From Caballeronia sordidicola (lineage in GTDB: Bacteria; Pseudomonadota; Gammaproteobacteria; Burkholderiales; Burkholderiaceae): 34,408 bases of DNA. The stretch is taken from assembly GCF_002220365.1 (NCBI RefSeq), contig NZ_MTHB01000243.1:1-34408 (forward strand), given 5' to 3'. Below, one piece after another: positions 1 through 8,098 of this stretch. Within the stretch, counting starts at the first letter, position 1. Each line of letters starts with the position of its first letter. The position numbers and the translations under genes were made by a program. The notes beneath the pieces are model-generated. The model was given only the letters and a program-made list of their open reading frames with translations. It was not told the DNA's origin and searched no databases.

Positions 1-223
1 CTGTCGCTTCAGCGCCGCCGTTGCTAAGCAACCCGGCGCGGTATTCGCGGCGCCATTTGAAAACCATATTTGGATTGAGTCCATGGGCCTGAGCCAGTTT
101 AGCCACGGAAACATTGGATTCACAGGCCGCGATCGCGACCTGTCGTTTGTAGGCCGGATCGTAGTTCGGTCGGCCCTTGCGATTTGAAATCTGCATCTCA
201 TCTTTAGACAAAGTAGTCCCCAT
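1..223 (-). CDS. Transposase accessory protein TnpA (IS66-type), 3' end outside window
   Basis: The visible protein begins MQISNRKGRPNYDP (ATG at 196) or, with an in-frame upstream ATG at 223, MGTTLSKDEMQISN. It carries a helix-turn-helix-like stretch (VSVAKLAQAHGLN) followed by VFKWRREYRAG, the pattern of IS66-family TnpA (OrfA), a small DNA-binding protein needed with TnpB/TnpC for transposition. The reading frame is still open at base 1, so TnpB and TnpC would lie to the left. No good Shine-Dalgarno sequence precedes either start, and the 223 start lies next to a 14-bp hairpin that may limit translation. An OrfA of another IS family with the same fold is the alternative; family assignment is from motif memory only. 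Confidence 0.7.
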   Translation of the reverse strand, partial: MGTTLSKDEMQISNRKGRPNYDPAYKRQVAIAACESNVSVAKLAQAHGLNPNMVFKWRREYRAGLLSNGGAEAT

Positions 224-248
224 CACTTATTTGGTGGGGACTACTTTG
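209..248. repeat. Perfect 14-bp hairpin at the IS end
   Basis: Bases 209-222 (CAAAGTAGTCCCCA) and 235-248 are exact reverse complements separated by 12 bases. The hairpin sits just upstream of, or overlapping, the transposase start and close to the apparent outer end of the IS near base 255. Such structures in IS elements often hide the ribosome site on transcripts that read in from outside. The exact terminal repeat and target duplication cannot be fixed from one end. Confidence 0.6.
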
Positions 249-296
249 GACACTATCCAGCTGCCTGTACATGCGGCCTTCAGATGACGCTTACGT

Positions 297-356
297 TACT
301 TCGGCAAGCTCACCGATCGATTCGGCGTTCAGTGGATGCTCAGTTGCCCGGCTTGA
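297..356 (+). pseudogene. C-terminal remnant of a VOC/PhnB-like protein
   Basis: The frame from 297 reads YFGKLTDRFGVQWMLSCPA and stop, which matches the characteristic C-terminus of PhnB-like glyoxalase/VOC proteins (FGxxTDRFGVxWM). A stop codon (285-287) lies in the same frame just upstream, and the IS end is about 40 bp away. Only the last 19 or so codons survive. I infer that IS activity removed the rest of the gene. The remnant is short, so the match rests on a single motif. Confidence 0.55.
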
Positions 357-386
357 TTTTCTTTGAACCAAGGCCTATCGCACGTG

Positions 387-1001
387 CTAAAGCAACTGCC
401 AACGCACGAGTTCTTCGGCCAACCCTTCGGCGCTCACAAACTTGTATCCGTGCAGACCGGCGTTGATCGCACCGGCGACGTTGCTGTCCGTGTCATCGAT
501 GAAAAGAGTTTTGTCCGCGCCCACGCCAAGTTGCTCGACGCAACGAAGATAGGCCTGAGGCGCCGGCTTCGCTGCTCCAAACGATGCGGATGCATATACA
601 TGAGGACCGAAGAGTTTCGCGACGGGAGGATTCAGATAGCCGATATAGTCGGTGACCAGGCGGCAGTTGTTCGTCAGCACTGCAATCCGGCAGCGTTCGG
701 CCACTTTTGCGGCGAGTGCGAGCACTTCCGTGTAAGGCGTGATCGACGCATGGCGGGCAGCCAGCCAGTCGTCGCGGTGGATGCGGCAGCCTAGCAGGTC
801 GCCCAATGCGCCTAGATACTCGTCGTCGCTAATCTGACCGGCATCGGCGCGTGCTTCGAGCCCGGACCCCCAGATGGCGTGACGCACGGCGTCGGGCGCC
901 TGACCTGACACGGCCGACAGGTGATCGACTCGTGCGGAGCGGTCATAGTGAGACAGTACGCCTTCCATGTCGAAAAGGACTAGCGCGGGGGATGCTGTCA
1001 T
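387..1001 (-). CDS. HAD-superfamily phosphatase-like hydrolase with DxE motif
   Basis: A 205-residue HAD subfamily IA protein. Motif I is LFDMEGVL near residue 10, motif II is VLTNN, the conserved lysine lies in AAKPAPQAY, and motif IV is FIDDTDSNV, followed by the usual GLHGYKF segment. These proteins transfer or hydrolyse phosphoryl groups through the first Asp of motif I. The second acidic residue, normally Asp (DxD), is Glu here; family knowledge predicts altered or weaker phosphatase activity, but Glu could still act as the general acid. The start at 1001 is preferred over an in-frame ATG at 1052 because GCGAGG lies about 8 bases upstream. The substrate is unknown. It is probably monocistronic, as the PilZ gene is 175 bp upstream on the same strand. 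Confidence 0.85.
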   Translation of the reverse strand: MTASPALVLFDMEGVLSHYDRSARVDHLSAVSGQAPDAVRHAIWGSGLEARADAGQISDDEYLGALGDLLGCRIHRDDWLAARHASITPYTEVLALAAKVAERCRIAVLTNNCRLVTDYIGYLNPPVAKLFGPHVYASASFGAAKPAPQAYLRCVEQLGVGADKTLFIDDTDSNVAGAINAGLHGYKFVSAEGLAEELVRWQLL

Positions 1002-1175
1002 GTTGTCGGCCTCGCGGCAAAGCCTCCAGAAGGCGAAACATTCATCGGGCAATATGCCTTGATGCCGCTGGAAGCTTCTATTGTGCCTCGACGAAAGACA
1101 CCGTGGTTAAACACGGCTTGACGCTCGTGGCCAGACCGCCATTCAGTTGCTGGGACGCCCTTGAACAGTGCCGGA

Positions 1176-2108
1176 TCAAATTTGTTCAGCCATGAGCGAC
1201 TTCAATGCAATGCGCTCGGACGATTCAAGTTTCTCGAACTCGAGGCCATACGCGCCATTGATGCCCTGCGCGTCTAGCTCCTGGACGTGGCGCACGATCG
1301 CGTCGCAGTCGATGTTGACGTCGGTGTCGTCCGTGTTGAAACGAAACGACAAGTGGAGCCGGTCGTCGAGCTTTGCACTCGGCTCAGCGACAGCCAGCGA
1401 CATGCCGAAAGGGCTGATGTCACGAATCAGGCCAAGTTGAGGCGTGCGCTCCTCGCTGCTCGCGTCGAAAAAATGAGCCGGCATTCGCGTGGTCATGCGC
1501 ACGAATTTGCGAGCACGCAAGCGCCGAATATTTCCCGGTTCCGACAATATCAGGTAGTGAAACGGTTCGTGGCATACGGCGTTGACGGTGCAGGCGAATT
1601 GGAACACCGACCGCGAGGTCAGCGCGACAAGCTCCACCTTCTCGCCGCGTGCGAGGTCCAGCGGCTGATGACCGGAGATGACGGGTTGCGTGATGAATAC
1701 CGCGCGTGCCCGGCGCGCACCCGGCGTGGAAAACCCGATGACACGGCTCGAATACATGGCGGACCCGGGGGCCGCGCGCAAGCCCAGGCGTGCACCGATC
1801 TTCAGGCCGATATTGTCGAGTGTGAGATGTCCGGCGGACTCATCCTCGGGTGACTCCGCGTTTGCGTGAACGGTCTGCGCCGCATCATTCGCGTTCTCAG
1901 CGCCTGCCTCTTCAAGTTTGTGGGGTTCGAAGTTCTCGAACATGAAGCTTCGCGCGGCCTGGTTCGATACTGTGGCGCCGGCTTCGAACAAGAGCGCGCC
2001 ATCGACGCTAACGATAGACCACGCGAGCGGTTCGCCAACCGGAACTTCGTTGGGCGAGAGAGGGCTGGACGTTGAAGGTGATGGCAAAACGGAAACCTCG
2101 TCGGTCAT
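1176..2108 (-). CDS. YcgR-like flagellar brake/PilZ-domain c-di-GMP effector
   Basis: A 310-residue soluble protein. The N-terminal third holds a low-complexity acidic stretch (about residues 60-95). A YcgR-N-like beta domain (about 95-195, from LTLDNIGLKIGARL) follows, and then a C-terminal PilZ domain. Both halves of the c-di-GMP site are visible: RKFVR (RxxxR) and DISPFG (D/NxSxxG). YcgR-type proteins bind c-di-GMP and act on the flagellar motor or other machinery. The N-terminal extension is longer than in E. coli YcgR (about 244 residues) and may hold a partner-binding segment. No flagellar genes are nearby, so the output is open. There is no strong ribosome site at the start. Confidence 0.85.
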   Translation of the reverse strand: MTDEVSVLPSPSTSSPLSPNEVPVGEPLAWSIVSVDGALLFEAGATVSNQAARSFMFENFEPHKLEEAGAENANDAAQTVHANAESPEDESAGHLTLDNIGLKIGARLGLRAAPGSAMYSSRVIGFSTPGARRARAVFITQPVISGHQPLDLARGEKVELVALTSRSVFQFACTVNAVCHEPFHYLILSEPGNIRRLRARKFVRMTTRMPAHFFDASSEERTPQLGLIRDISPFGMSLAVAEPSAKLDDRLHLSFRFNTDDTDVNIDCDAIVRHVQELDAQGINGAYGLEFEKLESSERIALKSLMAEQI

Positions 2109-2373
2109 AGTCTGGGTGGGAAGGGTCGAACTCGCGCTAACCGTCTAACTTGCAAGTCATTGTCTGCAACTCATCGACTTTGAAGCGGGCTACGCTAGTC
2201 ATATTAGTGATGCCATTCCGATATCGACGTACGCGCGAAAAAACAAGGCGGCGAGCCGCCCGGTTCCCATGGTTGCAACCGATACAACCCGGCACTCACC
2301 CGAACATATTAATATAGTTTGCGACCTAACAAGCCACTAATATATTGGACGCGCGCCTCGGAGCATCGCATTC
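2109..2373. other. Gene-free stretch upstream of the DHA2 remnant
   Basis: About 265 bp between the PilZ start and the permease remnant. It contains a short GGCGG/CCGCC hairpin near 2250 and AT-rich stretches (around 2305-2345), probably including the PilZ promoter. No convincing gene was seen, and I could not place a clear -35/-10 pair. Confidence 0.4.
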
Positions 2374-2625
2374 TTGCGTCAGCCCGATTTCCTGACAGCG
2401 ACCGAAAAACCGTTCCATCGAATCGGCATGATATCCGCCGTCATGAATTTCATTCGACAGATATCAGGCGCTTTCGGCGCGGCATTCTTTGGCCTTTTCA
2501 TGACATCAACAAACGAGGACGAGTCTTATGGAAACGTCGGGACTGCACTCGTTGCGGTGGCCGTCACGTTTCTCATCGCGATCTGGTATTTCGCCAGAGT
2601 GAAGCAACCGGCCGTTGGAGGCTGA
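2374..2625 (+). pseudogene. C-terminal fragment of a DHA2-family (EmrB/QacA-like) MFS permease
   Basis: From about 2428 the frame reads GMISAVMNFIRQISGAFGAAFFG and ends with a hydrophobic helix (TALVAVAVTFLIAIWYFARV). This is the layout of the last two membrane segments of a 14-helix DHA2 drug-efflux permease (about 500 residues in full). Only about 65 recognisable residues remain, with no transporter sequence upstream and no clear ribosome site. I infer a decayed or deletion-truncated gene. A genuine small membrane protein is less likely. Confidence 0.65.
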
Positions 2626-2722
2626 CACTGCGGCTGCATTGCTGTGTTCAACTGGCTCTCATTTCCGGTATCGTGACCTGCTCGTTTCCAACATCGCCGA
2701 CTGCGCGGACAAGGAGCGCCTG

Positions 2723-4147
2723 ATGGACCAGCATGAGACGCCTGCAACCACCGAAACCGGGCAACACATTCCGTTCATTGCGCACGGATCCTATCCGCTG
2801 CGGGGAGGAAATCGGGTTCAGCCTTTGGTGGATAGCGGCCCGGCTTTCCGCCGGATTGGCGAAGCCGTCGAGCAGGCGCAGCACAGCGTCTGGCTCACGG
2901 TCACTTTCGTGGCCCCGGATTTCCAGATGCCGGACGGCCGCGGCTCGATTTTCGATGTCCTTGACCGTGCGGCCGAACGAGGGGTGGACGTCCGTGTGAT
3001 CTTCTGGCGGCCCAACCCCGAGAGCAGCGGATACGGGCAGACGTTCGCCGGCACGAGCGCGGACTTCGATCTGCTTGCCGCACGCGGCTCGCGTTTTCTC
3101 GCACGTTGGGACCGCGCTCCTCTAGCCTATTGTCATCATCAGAAAAGCTGGCTGATCGACGCAGGCCGGTCATCGGAAACGGCTTTTGTCGGCGGCATCA
3201 ATCCAACTTTTGCGCTCGTCGAACCGGGACACCTGGGTGAGGGGCAACGGCACGATATCTATGTCGAGATCACGGGTCCGTCCGCTACTGACGTGCATCA
3301 CAACTTCGTGCAGCGATGGAACGAGGCCAGCGAACGGAACATGGAATTCGGGGTGTGGGGGCATGACAGCGATGAGCGCTTGCCCTTCCCAACAGACCTA
3401 TCCGATGCACGAGGCAACAGCGTCGTGCAGATTCAACGCAACGCGCATGCGGGGTGTTACCGCGACCCTCATGCTGCGCCCGGAAGTGCTGCGTATTACA
3501 TCGTGGGCGGCGAGCGGTCGATCACCAATCAATACTTGCTGGCGATCAACGCGGCCTGCCGCTCCATCTATCTGGAAAATCAGGCGCTGCCTGTGCCGGA
3601 GATTGCGTATGCGCTCGAGGAGGCGCTCAAACGAGGCGTGCACGTTGTCCTTCTTGTGCCAGGGGAACCCGAGGAATATCTGGACCTGTGGCGCCAACGT
3701 CCCGAGCGCAAACCGTTTTTCGACAGGCTGGAAGCGCTCGGCCGATACGAGCATTTCACGCTGACGGGCATCGCGGGGAAAACGCAGTCCGGAGGCCGGA
3801 AATACGTCTACGTACACGCGAAAGTCATGGTGGTCGATGACGAATGGGTGACGATAGGATCGTGCAACCTGCATGCGAATTCCCTGTTCGGTCACAGCGA
3901 GATGAATGCGGCGGTGTGGGACCGTGACGTCGCGAGAGCGCTGCGCTGTCAGCTTCTTCTTGAACATCTGGGGCAGGGCACTGAGCATCTGGACGACCAG
4001 CTGGCGATGCAGCTTTATCAACGTGTCGCCCATGAAAATGCCGCCCGATGGGAGGCCGGCGATGTCGACTGGGAAGGTCTTGCGTGCAGCCTGAATCCCG
4101 CGACGTATGGTGAATCGCAGGAACGCCAGATAACGCGCGCTCAATGA
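2723..4147 (+). CDS. Phospholipase D-family phosphatidyltransferase (cardiolipin synthase-like)
   Basis: A 474-residue protein with two HKD motifs: HQKSWLID at residues 139-146 and HAKVMVVD at 365-372, each followed by the GG/GS-N element (FVGGIN, TIGSCN). In this superfamily the two His residues perform phosphatidyl transfer through a covalent phospho-histidine. Cardiolipin synthases of the ClsB type also lack N-terminal membrane helices, as here. AAGGAG at 2711-2716, about 7 bases before the ATG, fixes the start at 2723 although the frame is open further upstream. It follows the permease remnant by about 100 bp and stands alone on its strand. A phospholipase or exo-acting PLD is the alternative. 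Confidence 0.85.
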   Translation: MDQHETPATTETGQHIPFIAHGSYPLRGGNRVQPLVDSGPAFRRIGEAVEQAQHSVWLTVTFVAPDFQMPDGRGSIFDVLDRAAERGVDVRVIFWRPNPESSGYGQTFAGTSADFDLLAARGSRFLARWDRAPLAYCHHQKSWLIDAGRSSETAFVGGINPTFALVEPGHLGEGQRHDIYVEITGPSATDVHHNFVQRWNEASERNMEFGVWGHDSDERLPFPTDLSDARGNSVVQIQRNAHAGCYRDPHAAPGSAAYYIVGGERSITNQYLLAINAACRSIYLENQALPVPEIAYALEEALKRGVHVVLLVPGEPEEYLDLWRQRPERKPFFDRLEALGRYEHFTLTGIAGKTQSGGRKYVYVHAKVMVVDDEWVTIGSCNLHANSLFGHSEMNAAVWDRDVARALRCQLLLEHLGQGTEHLDDQLAMQLYQRVAHENAARWEAGDVDWEGLACSLNPATYGESQERQITRAQ

Positions 4148-4202
4148 TCCAAAGGCTGTTCTTCGCGAGCGCGCTGACACCGGGGCTCGCTTGTCCACGG
4201 CG

Positions 4203-5099
4203 TTATCCTACCCAGAACAATCCGGATGCACTGCACTCGGCGCGAATGAAATCCGCTATGAGTTTCACTCGCGCTACATCGTGCGAGTCCGCATGCGTGA
4301 CCAGCCAGTAGGAGCGGCTGAGCGAAATTTCATCGGGAAGAATACGAACGAGGGTGGGATCGATACGCGCGATAAAGCACGGCAACACACCGATCCCCGC
4401 GCCCCCGCTAACTGCTGCCCCCTGGCTGATGACGTTCGAAATACGCACGGACGGGCTGAGCGACGTGGAGATCTGCGACAGGTAATCAAGCTCCGCACTC
4501 CACATCAAATCTTCGACGTAGCCAATCCACGGATGATTGAAGATATCCTGAAACGTGGTGATGGGTGCATGCGTATCGAGATACTGAGGCGATGCATACA
4601 CTCCGAGGGCATAGTCGTTGAGCTTGTGCGCATGAACTCGCCCCTGACTTGGGCGCGTCATGGTTACTGCAATATCGGCTTCGCGTTTGGACAAGCTGAA
4701 CATGCGCGGATTAGCGACCAGTTCTATCTCCAGGTCGGGATGCATGGCCGTGATCTTGGCGATCCTCGGCGCAAGAAAGTAGGTCCCGAATCCTTCCGGT
4801 GTGCCGACCCTTACCGTCCCCGTCAATCCAACTGATGGATCACCCAGGCGCGCGTTGATGCGCAGAGCCAGACTCTCCATTGCCTCGGCATCGGTCATCA
4901 GCCGTTCTCCCTCGGGCGTCAGCAGAAAGCCGACTGAGCGCCGCTCGAACAACTGCACGCCGATGCTCGCCTCAAGCGAGGCGACGCGCCGGCTTAGCGT
5001 GGAATGATCAACGCCCATTTGCTGCGCCGCGACAGTTAGACGCCCCGCGCGGGCGACCGCGAGGAAAGCTTGCAGGCAATCCCAATCAAATCTTCGCAT
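4203..5099 (-). CDS. LysR-type transcriptional regulator (divergent to the oxidoreductase operon)
   Basis: A 298-residue protein. It has an N-terminal winged helix-turn-helix (residues 1-60, FLAVARAGRLTVAAQQMGVDHSTLSRRVASLE) and a periplasmic-binding-like effector domain from about residue 90 (VGTPEGFGTYFLAPRIAKI). It is divergent from the SAF oxidoreductase and ACS permease genes across a 161-bp gap that contains a TTGC-N10-GCAA box, the usual arrangement for a LysR activator and its target operon. Its ligand is probably the substrate or an intermediate of that operon, which cannot be identified here. Confidence 0.9.
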   Translation of the reverse strand: MRRFDWDCLQAFLAVARAGRLTVAAQQMGVDHSTLSRRVASLEASIGVQLFERRSVGFLLTPEGERLMTDAEAMESLALRINARLGDPSVGLTGTVRVGTPEGFGTYFLAPRIAKITAMHPDLEIELVANPRMFSLSKREADIAVTMTRPSQGRVHAHKLNDYALGVYASPQYLDTHAPITTFQDIFNHPWIGYVEDLMWSAELDYLSQISTSLSPSVRISNVISQGAAVSGGAGIGVLPCFIARIDPTLVRILPDEISLSRSYWLVTHADSHDVARVKLIADFIRAECSASGLFWVG

Positions 5100-5104
5100 G
5101 GGGA

Positions 5105-5149
5105 TTTTTGCACAGCACGGTTGTGGAATTGCCCATTCTATTGCAAAAA
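5105..5149. promoter_or_regulatory. Nested inverted repeats, probable LysR operator
   Basis: TTGC-N10-GCAA (5129-5146) has the T-N11-A form of LysR recognition sites. An outer exact repeat, TTTTTGCA (5105-5112) and TGCAAAAA (5142-5149), brackets it. The elements lie 6-50 bp from the LysR start codon and 112-156 bp from the oxidoreductase start, consistent with autoregulation plus activation of the divergent operon. Confidence 0.55.
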
Positions 5150-5260
5150 GTTGGCTGCTATCTTTGGCTTCATGTCCTTCCCCGATGAAGGCGCGCGGTT
5201 CGCTCCGGTATGAAGAACACGGTCGAACCGCGACTCAACCGTATGAATAAAGGAGACAGC

Positions 5261-6640
5261 ATGTCGCTCATCGCGAAGCTCGAAGCCCGTGCCCAGGCAG
5301 GGCGTCCCGTCAGAGTAGGGCTGATTGGCGCCGGCAAATTTGGTTCTATGTATTTGTCGCAGGCACCGCGTACGCCGGGCATTCACCTCACCGGCATCGC
5401 CGATCTTTCGCCGGCGCGGGCGCGCAGCGCGATGCAGCGTGTCGGCTGGGAGGAAGCGCGTTGCTCGGCGCGTTCGTGGGCTGAAGCTTTGCGCAGCGGC
5501 TCGACCTTCATCACCGACGACGCCGATGCGATGATCGCAAGCGACCACGTGGATATCGTGATAGATGCAACAGGGAGTCCTATCGCGGGCATTCATCACG
5601 CGCTGTTGTGCTGCAAGTATAAGAAACATATTGTGATGGTCAACGTTGAAGCCGACGTGCTTGCCGGTCCGCTCCTTGCGCGCCGTGCCGCGGAGGCGGG
5701 CATCATCTATTCGATGGCCTCGGGCGATCAGCCGGCATTGATTGCGGAGTTGGTGGACTGGGCTCGCACGATCGGCTTCGACGTCATCTGCGCCGGCAAG
5801 GGTACCAAGTACTTGCCGGTCTATCACCAGTCGACTCCCGACACCGTCTGGAGCTATTACGGCTTCACGGAAGAGCAGGTTGCTTCCGGAGACTTCAACG
5901 CGCAGATGTTCAATTCCTTCCTCGACGGCACGAAGTCGGCGCTGGAAATGGCGGCGGTATCGAACGCATGCGATCTGCGTCCGCCCCCCGACGGCCTGGC
6001 GTTTCCCGCCTGTGGCGTCGATGACCTGCCTGAGTTGCTGCGCCCGGCCTCCGAGGGGGGAATCCTGCCGCATCGCGGCAGCGTGGAAGTGGTGTCGTCG
6101 CTCGAACGCGATGGCCGCCCCGTGTTCCGCGACCTGCGCTGGGGCGTCTATGCCGTTTTTGAAGCGCCCTCCGATTACGTCCGCGACTGCTTTGCGCAAT
6201 ACGGTCTCAAGACAGACAAGAGCGGGCGTTTCGCCGCCATGTATAAGCCGTATCACCTGATCGGTCTTGAACTCGGGGTATCGATTGCGAGCATTGCGGT
6301 GCGTGGTGAGGCCACTGGCGCGACCACAGGGTTCCATGGAGACGTGGCGGCCACCGCGAAGCGTGACCTGCGAGCAGGCGAACGGCTGGACGGCGAAGGT
6401 GGTCACACCGTCTACGGCAAGCTGATGCCCGCGGTGGACTCGCTGCAGCAGGGAGCGCTGCCCATTGGCCTTGCGCACAACATGGTGCTGCAGCGCCCGG
6501 TTGCGGCGGGGCAGCCGGTTCGCTGGAGCGACGTGACCTTCGATTCCACCAGGGAATCCGTTCGCGTTCGCCTCGAGATGGAGGCGCTGTTCCGTAAGGA
6601 ACTTGGCGTAGAGGTGGCGGCCGAGAAACTCGCATCGTAA
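5261..6640 (+). CDS. NAD(P)-dependent homoserine dehydrogenase-like oxidoreductase with C-terminal SAF domain
   Basis: A 459-residue protein. A Rossmann fold at the N-terminus (VGLIGAGKFGSMYL, residues about 20-33) is followed by a catalytic region with conserved DATGSP and a YMASGDQP-like segment (YSMASGDQP). A C-terminal SAF-type domain runs from about 375 (AKRDLRAGERLDGEGG). This is the COG4091 group, called predicted homoserine dehydrogenases but often found in sugar-acid catabolic operons. The start at 5261 follows AAAGGAGACAGC. The ACS-family permease starts 84 bp downstream, probably in the same transcript. The reaction is likely oxidation or oxidoisomerisation of an acid imported by that permease; substrate unknown. 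It is not expected to be the biosynthetic homoserine dehydrogenase. Confidence 0.8.
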   Translation: MSLIAKLEARAQAGRPVRVGLIGAGKFGSMYLSQAPRTPGIHLTGIADLSPARARSAMQRVGWEEARCSARSWAEALRSGSTFITDDADAMIASDHVDIVIDATGSPIAGIHHALLCCKYKKHIVMVNVEADVLAGPLLARRAAEAGIIYSMASGDQPALIAELVDWARTIGFDVICAGKGTKYLPVYHQSTPDTVWSYYGFTEEQVASGDFNAQMFNSFLDGTKSALEMAAVSNACDLRPPPDGLAFPACGVDDLPELLRPASEGGILPHRGSVEVVSSLERDGRPVFRDLRWGVYAVFEAPSDYVRDCFAQYGLKTDKSGRFAAMYKPYHLIGLELGVSIASIAVRGEATGATTGFHGDVAATAKRDLRAGERLDGEGGHTVYGKLMPAVDSLQQGALPIGLAHNMVLQRPVAAGQPVRWSDVTFDSTRESVRVRLEMEALFRKELGVEVAAEKLAS

Positions 6641-6724
6641 TCGAATCATAAGTATCACTGATCGATGGCCTGGCGTCCGCCCGGCCGCACTCTATAACGT
6701 CCGGTAAAGGACGACGGAGGAGAC

Positions 6725-8029
6725 ATGAGCCATATCAGCGAAACCCTTTTGGTGGCGCCGGCGACGCGTACCGATGTGTACCGCAAGATCAGTTGGCGCA
6801 TCATGCCGTTCATCGTGCTGTGTTATTTGTGCGGTTATCTCGACCGGGTGAACGTTGGATTTGCCAAGTTGCAGATGCTCAATGCCCTGCACATGAGCGA
6901 TGCCGTCTATGGCCTGGGTGCGGGCATTTTCTTCATCGGCTATTTTATTTTCGAAGTGCCCAGCAACCTGATCCTGCACCGGGTCGGCGCGCGTCTCTGG
7001 ATCGCGCGCATCATGATTACATGGGCCATCATCTCCGCGCTCACGCTGCTGGTGAAAACGCCGATGCAGTTCTACACGGCGCGCTTTTTTCTGGGCGTTG
7101 CGGAAGCGGGCTTTTCGCCGGGCATCATGTTGTACCTGACCTATTGGTTTCCCGCGAGAAAACGGGGCTTCGCGCTCGGCGTGTATTACATTGCAATCCC
7201 GTTGTCAGGGGTGGTCGGCGGTCCGTTGTCGGGGTGGGTACTCAGCAGCTTCAGCCATTCAACCATCATGGCAGGATGGCAGTGGCTGTTCCTGATCGAG
7301 GCGCTTCCGGCTTTGCTTTGCGGCATTGCCGTGTTGGCCCTGATGGTCGATCGTCCCACGCAGGCGAAGTGGTTGACCGACGATGAGAAAGCGTTGGTCA
7401 TAGGCGAGATCGACCGGGAGGATTCCGAGAAGACGACGCATCACAATCTTCGCGCTATTCTTTCCGATCGCCACATCTGGAAACTCTGCGCCGTCTACTT
7501 CTGCCAGATCATCGGGTTGTACGGCATCAGCTTCTGGTTGCCGTCGATCATCAAGGACTCCGGGCTCAGCGACATCTCGACGATCGGCTGGTTATCGGCC
7601 ATTCCCTACCTTGTCGCCATTCCCGCGATCGTGCTCACGGGAATGAGCTCGGACCGCTTCCGCTCGCGCCGGATGCATTTTTCCGTGCTGGCTGTGATCG
7701 GTGCAATCGGATTCGCGGCGAGCGGCTATGTGGGCCACCATCCGACGCTCGCGGTGATCTGGTTGAGCGTGGCGGCTGCGGGCATATTGTCGGCGCTGTC
7801 GTTGTTCTGGAGCATTCCATCGTCGTTCCTGGCCGGCACCTCCGTGGCTGTCGGAATCGCTGGAATCAACTGCGTAGGTAACCTCGCCGGTTTCGTCTCG
7901 CCCTATGCGGTGGGATGGCTTAACGTGACGACGCACGATAATCGCATGGGACTGTATTTTGTGGCCGCGTGTCTTGTGCTGGGAGCATTGCTGGTGCGAA
8001 CTATCTCGGGGAAACTCGCGGATCGTTGA
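6725..8029 (+). CDS. MFS permease, anion:cation symporter (ACS) family
   Basis: A 434-residue, 12-helix permease. The segment CGYLDRVNVGFAKLQM after helix 1 is the hallmark of the ACS family (tartrate, galactonate, phthalate, allantoate and similar organic anions taken up with protons). GGAGGAGAC precedes the ATG. It follows the SAF-domain oxidoreductase by 84 bp on the same strand and is likely co-transcribed under the divergent LysR regulator. The pair suggests import and first oxidation of one organic acid. The exact substrate cannot be read from sequence. Confidence 0.87.
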   Translation: MSHISETLLVAPATRTDVYRKISWRIMPFIVLCYLCGYLDRVNVGFAKLQMLNALHMSDAVYGLGAGIFFIGYFIFEVPSNLILHRVGARLWIARIMITWAIISALTLLVKTPMQFYTARFFLGVAEAGFSPGIMLYLTYWFPARKRGFALGVYYIAIPLSGVVGGPLSGWVLSSFSHSTIMAGWQWLFLIEALPALLCGIAVLALMVDRPTQAKWLTDDEKALVIGEIDREDSEKTTHHNLRAILSDRHIWKLCAVYFCQIIGLYGISFWLPSIIKDSGLSDISTIGWLSAIPYLVAIPAIVLTGMSSDRFRSRRMHFSVLAVIGAIGFAASGYVGHHPTLAVIWLSVAAAGILSALSLFWSIPSSFLAGTSVAVGIAGINCVGNLAGFVSPYAVGWLNVTTHDNRMGLYFVAACLVLGALLVRTISGKLADR

Positions 8030-8040
8030 TCTGGCAGGAC

Positions 8041-8068
8041 GCGCCGACGTTTTTCCAATCGCCGGCGC
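8041..8068. terminator. Possible bidirectional terminator between convergent genes
   Basis: GCGCCG (8041-8046) and CGGCGC (8063-8068) form a 6-bp G+C-rich stem between the ACS permease and the convergent alpha/beta hydrolase. There is a T-run within the loop but no U-tract after the stem, so the call is weak. Confidence 0.3.
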
Positions 8069-8098
8069 ATTTGCCATCACCTCGCCTCTTCAGTTTGC

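Noticed and set aside
3398..4198. A 266-codon minus-strand frame opposite the PLD gene
   Set aside because: Antisense shadow; the plus frame has both HKD motifs.
5138..6658. A 506-codon open frame on the minus strand
   Set aside because: It is antisense to the SAF-domain oxidoreductase, Arg/His-rich with no domain; typical shadow of a high-GC gene.
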